This document shows, piece after piece, positions 49,515-57,863 of a DNA stretch of 64,000 nt. A program made the translations under genes and the position numbers. This stretch comes from UBA5239 sp040394635 (lineage in GTDB: Bacteria > Verrucomicrobiota > Lentisphaeria > Victivallales > Victivallaceae). The stretch covers positions 52,784 to 116,783 of the forward strand of contig JBEBRW010000010.1 in assembly GCA_040394635.1 (NCBI GenBank), written 5' to 3'. The number at the start of each line of letters is the position of its first letter. The stretch's first letter is position 1. The notes beneath the pieces are model-generated. The model was not told the DNA's origin and made no database searches. It saw only the letters and a list, made by a program, of their open reading frames with translations.

Positions 49515-51634
49515 CAGAATGTCAGCTCCTTCTGCAATACCGACAGCACCGCGCGCAGCGCATTGCCGCCGATCGACGAATAACGCTTCAGCCAGACCGT
49601 GCCGCTGCGCCCGATCGCCAGCCCCTGCTGCGAGTCAGGCGTGATTTCGATCTGGTAATAAGACTCCAGCGGCCGGTACATATTTGTGCCTTCGACCGGA
49701 AGGCACGGAATCGGCCCTCCGAAAATATTCAACAACGGCGAAGGCGGCAGCAGAGCCGGCAGCGGGCTGGCGTAAGTCACCGCGCCGGAATGCCGGACCA
49801 ACTGGTCCTTCAGCGCAATCGTCGCCCGCTGTTTGTCGGTAATGCCCTTGTAGTCGCTTTCCTTGACGAAGGCCACGATCTTCAGTTTGGACGAATCCAC
49901 CACTTCGCCAATGACATCCCCCTTGCGCATCCACTTCCCTTCCTTCAGGTGCTGGTCATGCAAAGCGAAATTGCCGTCGATGGGATTGCTCACCGTCAGC
50001 AGGCTTTGCTTGCGCGCCAGCTCATCGATGCTCGCTTCGCTGTTCTGGTAGGCGAGCCACAATACCCGCGCATCCGGCAACGTCCTGGTGTCGCTCAACG
50101 ATGAGTCGAATTCGATACCGCTGATCATCCGGTCGAGCTGTGCCTCCTGAATGGCCCACTGAAGATAAGGATTGTACTGGGTGAATACCTTTTCACCTTT
50201 CAGGATCCGCTGCCCGTTCGCCACCTTGAACGAGCCGAGATACCCGTCGATCTGGGCGTAGATCACGGCGGACTCGATCGGCCTGATCTCGCAGGGCATG
50301 GTCAAGTTCCATGGCAATGGCAACGCAATGATCAATATAATGATCAGGAAGCCAATACCGGAACCGATCAGGTTGGCCCGTTTGGTTTTCTTCAGCATGT
50401 GCATAATCGTTTTTACCTCCATATAAAACGGTCTGAAAATCAGCAGATACACTTCCAGGACCAACAGGATGATCCCGAGGGTTTTGGTGAATTTGAAATA
50501 CACGATCAGGATAATCGACGTATACAGGAAAATCCGGTACACAAACGCACTGATACCGTAAAGCACCGCCATGAACCGCCCCATCCCCTTCAGCATCGGG
50601 TCGGGGTCCCCCATGTCGATGCCGAAAAAGAGTTTGCGCCAGCCGCGCTTGATGATCTCGTTGCTCCGGGACTGCAGATTGTCCAGCCCCAGAATGTCGC
50701 AGAGGATAAAATATCCGTCGTACTTGATGAACGGGTTGCCGTTGACCAGCGCCGTATTCAGGATACTGACCGTAAAAATGTAATAGCAGATCGACCGTAC
50801 CGCCCCCGGCCCCGCATTCGCCCACAGCAGCGCCGCAACCCCCCCGATAATGATTTCGCTGAAGATCCCGGCGCAGTCGATCATGAAACGCTGCCGGCGG
50901 CTCGACAGCCGCCACGAGTCGGTCAAATCCGTAAACAGCCGCGGAAAGAAAAAGATGAAGGCAATACCGAACCGCCGCACCCGGATGCCGTACGCTTTGG
51001 CCGTATAGGCATGGCAGAACTCGTGAATGCATTTGATGATGATCACGGCCAGCGAGTAACGGATCACCCCCTGGAAGTTCAGCGTATTGACGAACTGCTC
51101 CGCCACCCGCGGCCAGTTCGTAATCAAACAGATATAGCCGAAAACCGCCAGCAGCACCAGGCAAGTCAGCATCCAGCGGTTGAAGATCAGGTGTACGAGC
51201 TCGGCGGTCCGGCTCAGGAATTTGTCCGGCTTGACCAGCGGCAGCCGGAAAAACAGATAGTTCGAGAGCAATTTGGTGCCGAACATTTTCTGTTTCATCA
51301 CCCTATGCTTGGCGACCTTCATTTCGGTCTGGCCGTAAATCGGCTGCAGCAGATTGTGATTGTGTAGGAACATGACCACGGACATGGCTTTTTTCTTGCT
51401 TACGACCATGCCCAGCGACTTCAGCTTGGCCAGAAATTCCTCGATCTCCATATTCACCGTCAAGGCGCTGATGATATGGTAGTTGTCCTCGCTCAGGCGA
51501 TAGTAAATATCGCTGATGGGGTCGTACAAACTCCAGGTGGGATTCCCCGCATGATCCAGCGGCCCGCGGAAAAATTGCAGGTCCCGGCGCGGAGCTCCTG
51601 TATATACTTTACGCTGTTCCTTCGCTTCGTCCAT
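49514..51634 (-). CDS. PqqD-like/M50 protease/HlyD fusion protein
   Basis: 706 residues in four parts. About 10-95: PRRDLQFFRGPLDHAGNPTW and LYDPISDIYYRLSEDNYHII resemble a PqqD-type winged helix, the fold that recognises leader peptides. About 140-420: multi-pass membrane region with the site-2-protease motif HEFCHAY (HExxH) and NPFIKYDGYFI (second metal motif). About 430-455: one more helix. From about 460: a HlyD/lipoyl-type periplasmic arm (AQIDGYLGSFKVANGQRILK, GKWMRKGDVIGEVVDSSKLK). Homologues such as YydH-type proteases act with ABC exporters on small peptides. It is coupled to a small exported protein and lies next to two more adaptor genes. Confidence 0.82.
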   Translation of the reverse strand: MDEAKEQRKVYTGAPRRDLQFFRGPLDHAGNPTWSLYDPISDIYYRLSEDNYHIISALTVNMEIEEFLAKLKSLGMVVSKKKAMSVVMFLHNHNLLQPIYGQTEMKVAKHRVMKQKMFGTKLLSNYLFFRLPLVKPDKFLSRTAELVHLIFNRWMLTCLVLLAVFGYICLITNWPRVAEQFVNTLNFQGVIRYSLAVIIIKCIHEFCHAYTAKAYGIRVRRFGIAFIFFFPRLFTDLTDSWRLSSRRQRFMIDCAGIFSEIIIGGVAALLWANAGPGAVRSICYYIFTVSILNTALVNGNPFIKYDGYFILCDILGLDNLQSRSNEIIKRGWRKLFFGIDMGDPDPMLKGMGRFMAVLYGISAFVYRIFLYTSIILIVYFKFTKTLGIILLVLEVYLLIFRPFYMEVKTIMHMLKKTKRANLIGSGIGFLIIILIIALPLPWNLTMPCEIRPIESAVIYAQIDGYLGSFKVANGQRILKGEKVFTQYNPYLQWAIQEAQLDRMISGIEFDSSLSDTRTLPDARVLWLAYQNSEASIDELARKQSLLTVSNPIDGNFALHDQHLKEGKWMRKGDVIGEVVDSSKLKIVAFVKESDYKGITDKQRATIALKDQLVRHSGAVTYASPLPALLPPSPLLNIFGGPIPCLPVEGTNMYRPLESYYQIEITPDSQQGLAIGRSGTVWLKRYSSIGGNALRAVLSVLQKELTF

Positions 51635-51651
51635 GAGTCATCCTGTTCAAA

Positions 51652-53055
51652 CTAAACGCGCCGCCACCAGAGCACGAGATTGCGGAAAAGATAATAACCG
51701 AGATTCACCTTCGGTCCCGACACGCGGGCCACGCCGCGCATCCCGCAAATGAGATTGTCGTTTTTGGGGTCCAATTCAAGTTTAATCTGATAACAGAATG
51801 TTTTCCGTTCCGTCAGCACCGGCTTCGGGCTTATGGAAATCTGCTTGCCGATCTTCAGCGGCGCCTCGGGACGGGTATGCAGATACAACGCATAACGGGT
51901 ATCGCTCGCCAATACCGAAGCATCATGCTCATTCAATTCCACTTGCACCATCAGGTTTTCCGTGCCCAGGATTTCAAATAATTTCTCGCCGGAGCGGACC
52001 GCCCGGCCTTCCATTTTTTCCCGTTCGCCGATATCGAGCATGCCGTCGGTTTCAGCGACAATATTACTTTTCTGAATATACCACTGATTTTTTTCGATGC
52101 TGATCTTGGCCCGTTCCAACTGCAACTCCAGCAGCCGGACCTGGCCGCGCTGCTTGGGGTCCCGGAAGGCAATCATCTGCGCCAGGTCCAGCTGAACCTT
52201 GGTCTTGTTGAACAAGTTCTCCGAATTCAGCAGATCGAAGTTCCGCTCCTCCACATTGTAAGACAGGATGGTATCGCCTTTTTTGACGTTATCTCCACTG
52301 CCGAACTGACACTTCTCGATGATACCGTCAAAAGGTGCATAATAAAACCCTTCCTGCCCGGGAATCACCTCAAACTCGGCGGACACGTTGTGTGGGATAT
52401 ACACCACGACCAGCGACAACAAAAAAAGTACCGCCAAAACCAGCAGCACCCGGGAGGGTTTCAGGAATTTCTTCGGACTCAGCATACTGCTGATCGCATT
52501 CTTCTTTTCAAACAGCACATAGAAAAACGCTTCACTGTAATGCTGGCAGAGCAGCGGCAACACACTCAGGGCCAGCTTGCCCTGCTCTTCCTCTTCGAAT
52601 TCCATGATCCACAGAAATGGATCGCGTTTCTCATCGCGCGACAATACATAGATCGGAGTCGCAATCACGATTTTGGCGAAATCCTTCAAGTAGGTCAAGG
52701 CCTCGAATGCGCCGAGATTCGCATCTTTTTCCTTCAAAAGCTCTTCGGTGACAATGATCGGCTTGTCAATATCTTTCAGCGGTCGCGCCAGATTGACCAG
52801 ATGATTATTGTACTCCGAATTGAGGTTCACGTCCGTCTGTCCGGCAATGGAGAGGATTTTCGGCCAGCCGCCGCGCGTGTCCAGCAGCGCGGAACGGTCA
52901 AAATGCAGCACCATATGGCTGTTGTTGACGATATGAGTGGCCAGTGCCCCCAGATTACCCTTCTGAAAAGCCTCGTGCCCCAGCCTCAAAATCCCCGATA
53001 CGACATTTAATTTGCCCTTCAGTTTCTGGGCATCATCTCTGTTTTCTGCAGCCAT
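51652..53055 (-). CDS. GAF-like/HlyD membrane-fusion protein
   Basis: 467 residues. The N-terminal 190 residues are cytoplasmic and resemble a GAF fold (HIVNNSHMVLHFDRSALLDT, AKIVIATPIYVLSRDE), perhaps a signal sensor. One membrane helix (VLLVLAVLFLLSLVVVYIPH, about 205-225) leads to a periplasmic lipoyl-like/HlyD part (YYAPFDGIIEKCQFGSGDNV, KGDTILSYN) with a helical hairpin (QVRLLELQLERAKISIEKNQ) and a beta-barrel end. A cytosolic sensor fused to an adaptor is uncommon. GGAG precedes the ATG. It lies 17 bases before the M50 fusion gene and belongs to the same operon. Confidence 0.8.
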   Translation of the reverse strand: MAAENRDDAQKLKGKLNVVSGILRLGHEAFQKGNLGALATHIVNNSHMVLHFDRSALLDTRGGWPKILSIAGQTDVNLNSEYNNHLVNLARPLKDIDKPIIVTEELLKEKDANLGAFEALTYLKDFAKIVIATPIYVLSRDEKRDPFLWIMEFEEEEQGKLALSVLPLLCQHYSEAFFYVLFEKKNAISSMLSPKKFLKPSRVLLVLAVLFLLSLVVVYIPHNVSAEFEVIPGQEGFYYAPFDGIIEKCQFGSGDNVKKGDTILSYNVEERNFDLLNSENLFNKTKVQLDLAQMIAFRDPKQRGQVRLLELQLERAKISIEKNQWYIQKSNIVAETDGMLDIGEREKMEGRAVRSGEKLFEILGTENLMVQVELNEHDASVLASDTRYALYLHTRPEAPLKIGKQISISPKPVLTERKTFCYQIKLELDPKNDNLICGMRGVARVSGPKVNLGYYLFRNLVLWWRRV

Positions 53056-53058
53056 GAG

Positions 53059-53898
53059 TTACTCCGCTTTCTGTTTCGCTTCTTTCACCAGCTGGCCGGA
53101 CCATCCGGACGAGAGCTGCCGGCCCGCATTGTCCAGCACCACTTTGACTTCAAAAGTCCGGCTGGCCGGATCGGCCTCCGCGGAAATTTCGTAGACTTTG
53201 CCGATATGGATACTGCCGTTTTCGTCGATCTTGATCTTCATTTCCTGGTCAATTTTCAGGTTCTGCTTATCAACGGACGGTAAGTGCATCACCGCCAGAA
53301 TCCGGCTGTCGTCAATGATGCTGACCAGCTGAATCCCATAGCGCACAAATTCGAATTCCTGAACAAATTTCCGGACAATCCGGCCGCTGAACGGCGCGGT
53401 GACTTTGCAGGCTGCCAGGTCAAGTTCCGCCATCTTCAGATTCGCTTCATTGAAAGATACTTTGGAGAGGTTGACCGCCACTTCCAATTCGCTCTTTTCC
53501 AGCTCCTGCAGCCCGGTAAGATCCTTGCCGTACAGCTCCTGATTCCGCTCCAGCGTCTTTTTCGCGTAATCAAGCCCGGCCCTGGCTTCGACTACCGCCG
53601 CCTTGGCTTTTTCCAGGCGCTGCAAGTAGCTGCTGTCATTCAGGGTCACCAGCAGTTCGCCCTTGTTAAATGTCGCACCTTCCTTGAATTTATACGAAGT
53701 CACCTGGCTGTCCACCTCGGCGGAAATAATCGCTTGACGGATGGGAAACAGAACGGCTTTCACCGGCATCGAAAAACTTCCCTGCATCCATGAATTCGTG
53801 TTCAGTACATTTTCCTGTGAGTTCTGGCCAACCGCGAAATGGGGCCACACCAATGCTGCGGCAACAAGTATGCCGCAAATGACAATTTGCTTTTTCAT
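53059..53898 (-). CDS. Periplasmic adaptor (membrane-fusion) protein
   Basis: 279 residues with a signal peptide (MKKQIVICGILVAAALVWPH). Lipoyl half-motifs (VDSQVTSYKFKEGATFNKGE and CKVTAPFSGRIVRKFVQEFE) flank a helical hairpin (ARAGLDYAKKTLERNQELYG); a beta-barrel (DSRILAVMHLPSVDKQNLKI) follows. This is the RND/MacA-type adaptor fold, but with an ABC-2 permease next to it rather than an RND pump. The start is the ATG with GAGG six bases upstream. It is four bases before the GAF/HlyD gene. It probably bridges the inner and outer membranes in the export complex. Confidence 0.85.
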   Translation of the reverse strand: MKKQIVICGILVAAALVWPHFAVGQNSQENVLNTNSWMQGSFSMPVKAVLFPIRQAIISAEVDSQVTSYKFKEGATFNKGELLVTLNDSSYLQRLEKAKAAVVEARAGLDYAKKTLERNQELYGKDLTGLQELEKSELEVAVNLSKVSFNEANLKMAELDLAACKVTAPFSGRIVRKFVQEFEFVRYGIQLVSIIDDSRILAVMHLPSVDKQNLKIDQEMKIKIDENGSIHIGKVYEISAEADPASRTFEVKVVLDNAGRQLSSGWSGQLVKEAKQKAE

Positions 53899-53926
53899 TA
53901 CTACCTCTGGATTGATTTGCAACAAA

Positions 53927-54733
53927 TTAATGGATCGCAGACAGGTCCATACGCTTCAGGCGGATCATGGTGAAGAACATGAAGATGAATGCCACCGCCA
54001 CCGTATAAACTAATAGTGAAATAATCAGTAATGGACCGTTTATACTGTCCTGGAAGTAAAATAAGAAGTTCGGGAAGAGATAATGAAGCAATGTCATGAT
54101 CGTATCGATTCCCGGCAGCATGCCATCCGGAAACAGCGCAATCGTCAGCGGCATGAAGCCCATGGCCAGCGAGAACAACGAGTAAACCGTGGTAATCACC
54201 ATGGCCCCCATCGAGCCGCCCACCGTCGAAAACGCGATGGTAATCGCAATCAGCGGAATCAACATCAGCGCCGGGATAAACTGGCGGCAAATCAGGGCAA
54301 ATGAATATGGCGTGGAGCCTAACCCAAAAACACGGTTTGAGATAATCAACGCGATCTGGATCAATACATAAACGCCCAGGCTCATGATCATGGTAGCCAC
54401 ATATTTGCCGGCCAGGTACTGGATACGGCCCAGCGGCTTCGACAACACAATCATGATCAGACCGTTATTAATATCCGACGGAATTTCCGAAGCACTGTAA
54501 AAAACGGCGATCAGGATGCAGAACAGCATCGCCACACAGCTGCCGATGGTGATCGGCGGCACTTCCACCCCCGTGCCGCTAAGGGCAAACGAGAACAGCG
54601 ATCCCTGCGAGATCTGCCCCGTAATCGGGTCGGCGTTGTCCGCCATCACGCAAATAAAAATACTCACCAGAACCAGAATATAAAACGCCGCTTCGCGCAT
54701 TTTTCTCAGAGACAGTTCACTTATCGCCCACAT
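53927..54733 (-). CDS. ABC-2 type permease, second of the locus
   Basis: 268 residues, six predicted helices. Typical ABC-2 features are the N-terminal cytoplasmic ELSLRKMREAAF helix, SASEIPSDINNGLIMIVLSK after helix two (the transporter coupling region) and a large periplasmic loop. The SKPLGRIQYLAGKYVA motif is shared with the other permease of the locus (SKPLGRSQYLVGKMVG), so the two probably form a heterodimer with one ATPase. GAGG precedes the ATG. It is followed by the adaptor gene after 28 bases. Confidence 0.87.
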   Translation of the reverse strand: MWAISELSLRKMREAAFYILVLVSIFICVMADNADPITGQISQGSLFSFALSGTGVEVPPITIGSCVAMLFCILIAVFYSASEIPSDINNGLIMIVLSKPLGRIQYLAGKYVATMIMSLGVYVLIQIALIISNRVFGLGSTPYSFALICRQFIPALMLIPLIAITIAFSTVGGSMGAMVITTVYSLFSLAMGFMPLTIALFPDGMLPGIDTIMTLLHYLFPNFLFYFQDSINGPLLIISLLVYTVAVAFIFMFFTMIRLKRMDLSAIH

Positions 54734-54755
54734 CTTATTACCTCAAAACAGTGTT

Positions 54756-56015
54756 CTATATTCTTGACTGGGGGTTCAGCCAGGGGATATCATAATTTTC
54801 ATTAATCGATTTGATCATATCCGCAGCCCTGGTCGCCGTAGCGTCGTCTTTGGCCTCGGTGGCTTTCTTCTCGAGCCGTTCAATAAACTGGCGGTATTCC
54901 CGGTACTTCGGTTCTTTCTCAATCAACGGCTTCAGGTAATTGACAAAGGTCGCGGCGGAAGCTTTGATACCGGTCAGCTGGCTGAAGCCGGCTTCCCAGG
55001 CACTGAGCTTGGTCTGTTCATCGGTCAGGCTATCGATATATTGCTGATACTCCGCCATCGTAACCTGTTTGGTGACCCTTTTTTCGAGCAGCATTCTGGC
55101 CAGGAGCATATAATAATTCGTGCAATTGACATATTCAGGATTGTCGCGAAGGGGCACCAGCAGTTGCGAAGCCTCGCTGTTGTCCTTGTCAAACAGCAAC
55201 GAAGCCAGGCCAATCGTCGAACTGAGCTTGCTCTCCGGGGTATCCGCTTTGGCAATATCTGCTTTGTACTCGGCATATCTCTTGCGGAAATCCAGCGGAG
55301 CCTGAATGATATTGTTTGGAATCCCCCGCTTGGCGGCCTTGATTTCCTCGCGAACCTTTTTGGCTTCTTCAACCAGCTCGGCATTTTTCAGGTTATTGGC
55401 ATGCGTCTGGATGTTGCCATAAAAGGTATCGAAATTCGTGTAGATCATCTTGTTTTTCATCAGAGGCATCAGGTAATCCAGATGCACCTGGGCGGAAACG
55501 CGGAGGGAATTCAACTGATTGCGGCCGGCGGTCCACGCCTGCATTTTATCTTCGTCCCAGGTCAAACCGTCGATGTGGTCATGGTATTCCTTGATCGACA
55601 ATGACTGGTACTTGTTATCTTTATTCAAAAGCAGTCTGGCCAGTGATTTATAGGCCCTGCGGGATTTGCGGTATTCAGGATTTTTAGCGACTTCGGCAAA
55701 GACCTGGTCACTTTCATCTTTATCTTTTACTTTGATATAATCCGCGAAGTTGAACATGGCGTCAACGCGGACATCGGTCTCACGGGCTTTCTCCATTTTC
55801 TCTTTGAGATCAAGATATTTGGCCCGGTATTCAATCGCCAGTTTGTATTTGGCTGGAAGCCAATCGACCAGCCGTCCGTATTCGGCCGGCTGGTCCGATT
55901 TGACTGCGGCCAACGTATTGGCGCGCAGGATACCTTCAGAAACCAGGTAAGCTACAAAGGAGAGGAAGAAGACTGACGAGAATATTACGAAATTCTTCTC
56001 CCACCTGATTTTCAT
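54756..56015 (-). CDS. Membrane-anchored helical protein with internal duplication
   Basis: 419 residues. One N-terminal membrane helix (FVIFSSVFFLSFVAYLVSE, about 9-27), then an all-helical periplasmic part. Two units repeat: YHDHIDGLTWDEDKMQAWTA with RNQLNSLRVSAQVHLDYL in the first half, and YQQYIDSLTDEQTKLSAWEA with SQLTGIKASAATFVNYLK in the second. The repeats suggest an elongated scaffold, perhaps TPR-like. No named family was recognised. Located between the permease and the zinc-ribbon gene of the locus, it likely links the transporter to the envelope. Confidence 0.7.
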   Translation of the reverse strand: MKIRWEKNFVIFSSVFFLSFVAYLVSEGILRANTLAAVKSDQPAEYGRLVDWLPAKYKLAIEYRAKYLDLKEKMEKARETDVRVDAMFNFADYIKVKDKDESDQVFAEVAKNPEYRKSRRAYKSLARLLLNKDNKYQSLSIKEYHDHIDGLTWDEDKMQAWTAGRNQLNSLRVSAQVHLDYLMPLMKNKMIYTNFDTFYGNIQTHANNLKNAELVEEAKKVREEIKAAKRGIPNNIIQAPLDFRKRYAEYKADIAKADTPESKLSSTIGLASLLFDKDNSEASQLLVPLRDNPEYVNCTNYYMLLARMLLEKRVTKQVTMAEYQQYIDSLTDEQTKLSAWEAGFSQLTGIKASAATFVNYLKPLIEKEPKYREYRQFIERLEKKATEAKDDATATRAADMIKSINENYDIPWLNPQSRI

Positions 56016-56042
56016 GCCTGCCCCCTGGTTTCCGTGTTGAGA

Positions 56043-56975
56043 TTAGAGCTTGTTGCCTTTTTCCGGGCAGAATCTGGCACCGGTATGCACCTTGCTGCAA
56101 TACGGGCAAACGCCATATTCCTTCACCGCGGTACCGCAACTGCTGCAGAATTTCACTCCCGGGTTGAAAGCAGCCGTACAGTTGTGGCAGAGGTGCGCAT
56201 CGCTGAAGACCTTCTGGGTAACTTCATCGGCGAGCTTGATGGCTTCGTCGGTCGGCTTGTAGTCATCCGACGGATTCTTGGCATTGCGCACGGCCTGGAG
56301 CAAGCGGTCCTTCAGATCCTGGGAATTGTATTCCGCGGCCGGAGCATCGCTGCGGGTGTTCAGGGTGGCTTCGTTCCATTCCTTGTACAGGACATTCAGG
56401 AGGGCCAGGCGATCATCCATCTTGCCGTCGGCAAATTCCTTGGCCTTGGCGCGATAGTAATAGCTGGTGTAGTAAGCATTGCCCTGATCCTTGCCGCCGG
56501 AGCGCTCGATGGCCATCTTGAAATACTTGACGGCTTTGGCGTGCTGCGGGGGATCCATGTGCTGTACCAGGACGAAACCGGCATAGAACGGAATCTGGGA
56601 ATTGTTCTTCAGATTCGGGTTGTCGCAGGCTTTGTCGAGGATTTCAACCGTTTTGCCCGGATCGGCGATCGAGATCATCGCGGCGCCTTCCTGATAAATC
56701 TTCGGCAGGTTCGGGTCGTAGGACATCAGGCGTTCCAGACGGGCGACGACCTTGTCGACGTTTTCATTGTTGACGGTGTTGAGCGAGCCGAGATAGTTGA
56801 CGAACAGCATCCATTCCACGTCGGAAAGGAACTTATGGAAACCGCCGAGCGGCAGTCTGGTCAAGCTGGTACGGGTCGGCGAGAGTTCAATCTGTTTGTC
56901 ATGAAGATTTTTGCCGAGAAGCCACCCGGCGACCACTGCCACTACAATGATCAGTACGTGTACAATATTTTTCAT
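56043..56975 (-). CDS. Membrane-anchored TPR-like protein with zinc ribbons
   Basis: 310 residues. N-terminal membrane helix (IVHVLIIVVAVVAGWLLG), then TPR-like helices from about 90 to 240 (MSYDPNLPKIYQEGAAMISI, HAKAVKYFKMAIERS). The last 50 residues hold two cysteine-rich knuckles (LCHNC ... FCSSCG and VCPYC ... FCP), as in double zinc ribbons. If the helix exports the protein, zinc ribbons in the periplasm would be unusual; if it is reversed, the ribbons are cytoplasmic. It precedes the duplicated helical protein by 27 bases. GAGGAG lies upstream of the ATG. Confidence 0.72.
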   Translation of the reverse strand: MKNIVHVLIIVVAVVAGWLLGKNLHDKQIELSPTRTSLTRLPLGGFHKFLSDVEWMLFVNYLGSLNTVNNENVDKVVARLERLMSYDPNLPKIYQEGAAMISIADPGKTVEILDKACDNPNLKNNSQIPFYAGFVLVQHMDPPQHAKAVKYFKMAIERSGGKDQGNAYYTSYYYRAKAKEFADGKMDDRLALLNVLYKEWNEATLNTRSDAPAAEYNSQDLKDRLLQAVRNAKNPSDDYKPTDEAIKLADEVTQKVFSDAHLCHNCTAAFNPGVKFCSSCGTAVKEYGVCPYCSKVHTGARFCPEKGNKL

Positions 56976-56998
56976 AATGAGTTATCTCCTCGGTTTAA

Positions 56999-57730
56999 TT
57001 ACTTGATGTCTTTGCGGCCGAACAGGAAACTGGCCAGCGTGGTGGCGAAGACCGCATACACGATCCCCCAGATCGCGACCATGATCACATAATTCCAGGT
57101 GATCGCGGTATTGTAAACCGCATCCGCCTTGAAGTTGAAGAGATCCAGGTCGGGAATGATGCCGCCGTAGAGGACCGGAATCTTGGCGAGAGCGCCGGTC
57201 GAATGAGTGAACCAGACCACCAGGACGGTGACGATCGGGGCGACGATTTCCGGAAGCGCGATCGAGAACAGAACCGCGAGCGCCGCCATCGGAATCAGGG
57301 AGAGAATTACCATGATATGGCTCTGCAGCATGGCCATACCGATCTTTTCGCTGAACGAAATATTGAAGATGAAGAATGAACCGATCGCGATCAGAGCGCA
57401 AACAATGATACCGACGATTACGTAACCCACCATTTTGCCGACGAGGTACTGAGATCTGCCGAGCGGCTTCGAAAGCATAGTCGAGGCCACGCCTTCTTTC
57501 AGTTCTTTCGGAATTTCAAAAGTCAACGAAATGATAACCAGCACCCCTGCAATCGTATTGAGCAGCAGCGAGGCATCGACCAACAGTTCCTTATGCAGGC
57601 CGAGCGACAGAACGTCGTAGTTCAGGGCGCTGGCCACCAGTACCCACACGCAGAATACCAGAAAATAGACCACTTTCAGGCGCAGGACATTTTTCCATGT
57701 ACTGCCGGCGATTGCGATGATTTCATTCAT
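56999..57730 (-). CDS. ABC-2 type permease, first of the locus
   Basis: 243 residues, six helices. The coupling segment SLTFEIPKELKEGVASTMLS and the SKPLGRSQYLVGKMVGYVIV motif match the sister permease in this locus. The periplasmic loop after helix five is short (HSTGALAKIPVLYGGIIPDL). A 133-base gap separates it from the ATPase gene upstream and might hold a second promoter (TATAGT seen on the minus strand). GAGG precedes the ATG at long spacing. It begins the block that continues without a gap longer than 30 bases to the end of the operon. Confidence 0.85.
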   Translation of the reverse strand: MNEIIAIAGSTWKNVLRLKVVYFLVFCVWVLVASALNYDVLSLGLHKELLVDASLLLNTIAGVLVIISLTFEIPKELKEGVASTMLSKPLGRSQYLVGKMVGYVIVGIIVCALIAIGSFFIFNISFSEKIGMAMLQSHIMVILSLIPMAALAVLFSIALPEIVAPIVTVLVVWFTHSTGALAKIPVLYGGIIPDLDLFNFKADAVYNTAITWNYVIMVAIWGIVYAVFATTLASFLFGRKDIK

Positions 57731-57863
57731 TTGTTTATCATCCTCTTTTGTTTCTTGTTGTTTGGTTTGTTTTGTGAACTCAAATTTGTCTTAACTATAC
57801 TAATAACATAGGTTTCTGAACTTTCCACAAGTTTTTCGATTTTTTCCATTAAATTGTTGGTTT

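Noticed and set aside
50399..51367. Long plus-strand frame inside the M50 fusion gene
   Set aside because: It lacks a ribosome site and has low-complexity His/Gln/Arg composition typical of antisense frames in GC-rich genes.
57731..57863. Small gene between the ABC ATPase and permease
   Set aside because: No convincing start, ribosome site and reading frame together; the gap is AT-rich and better explained by a possible internal promoter.
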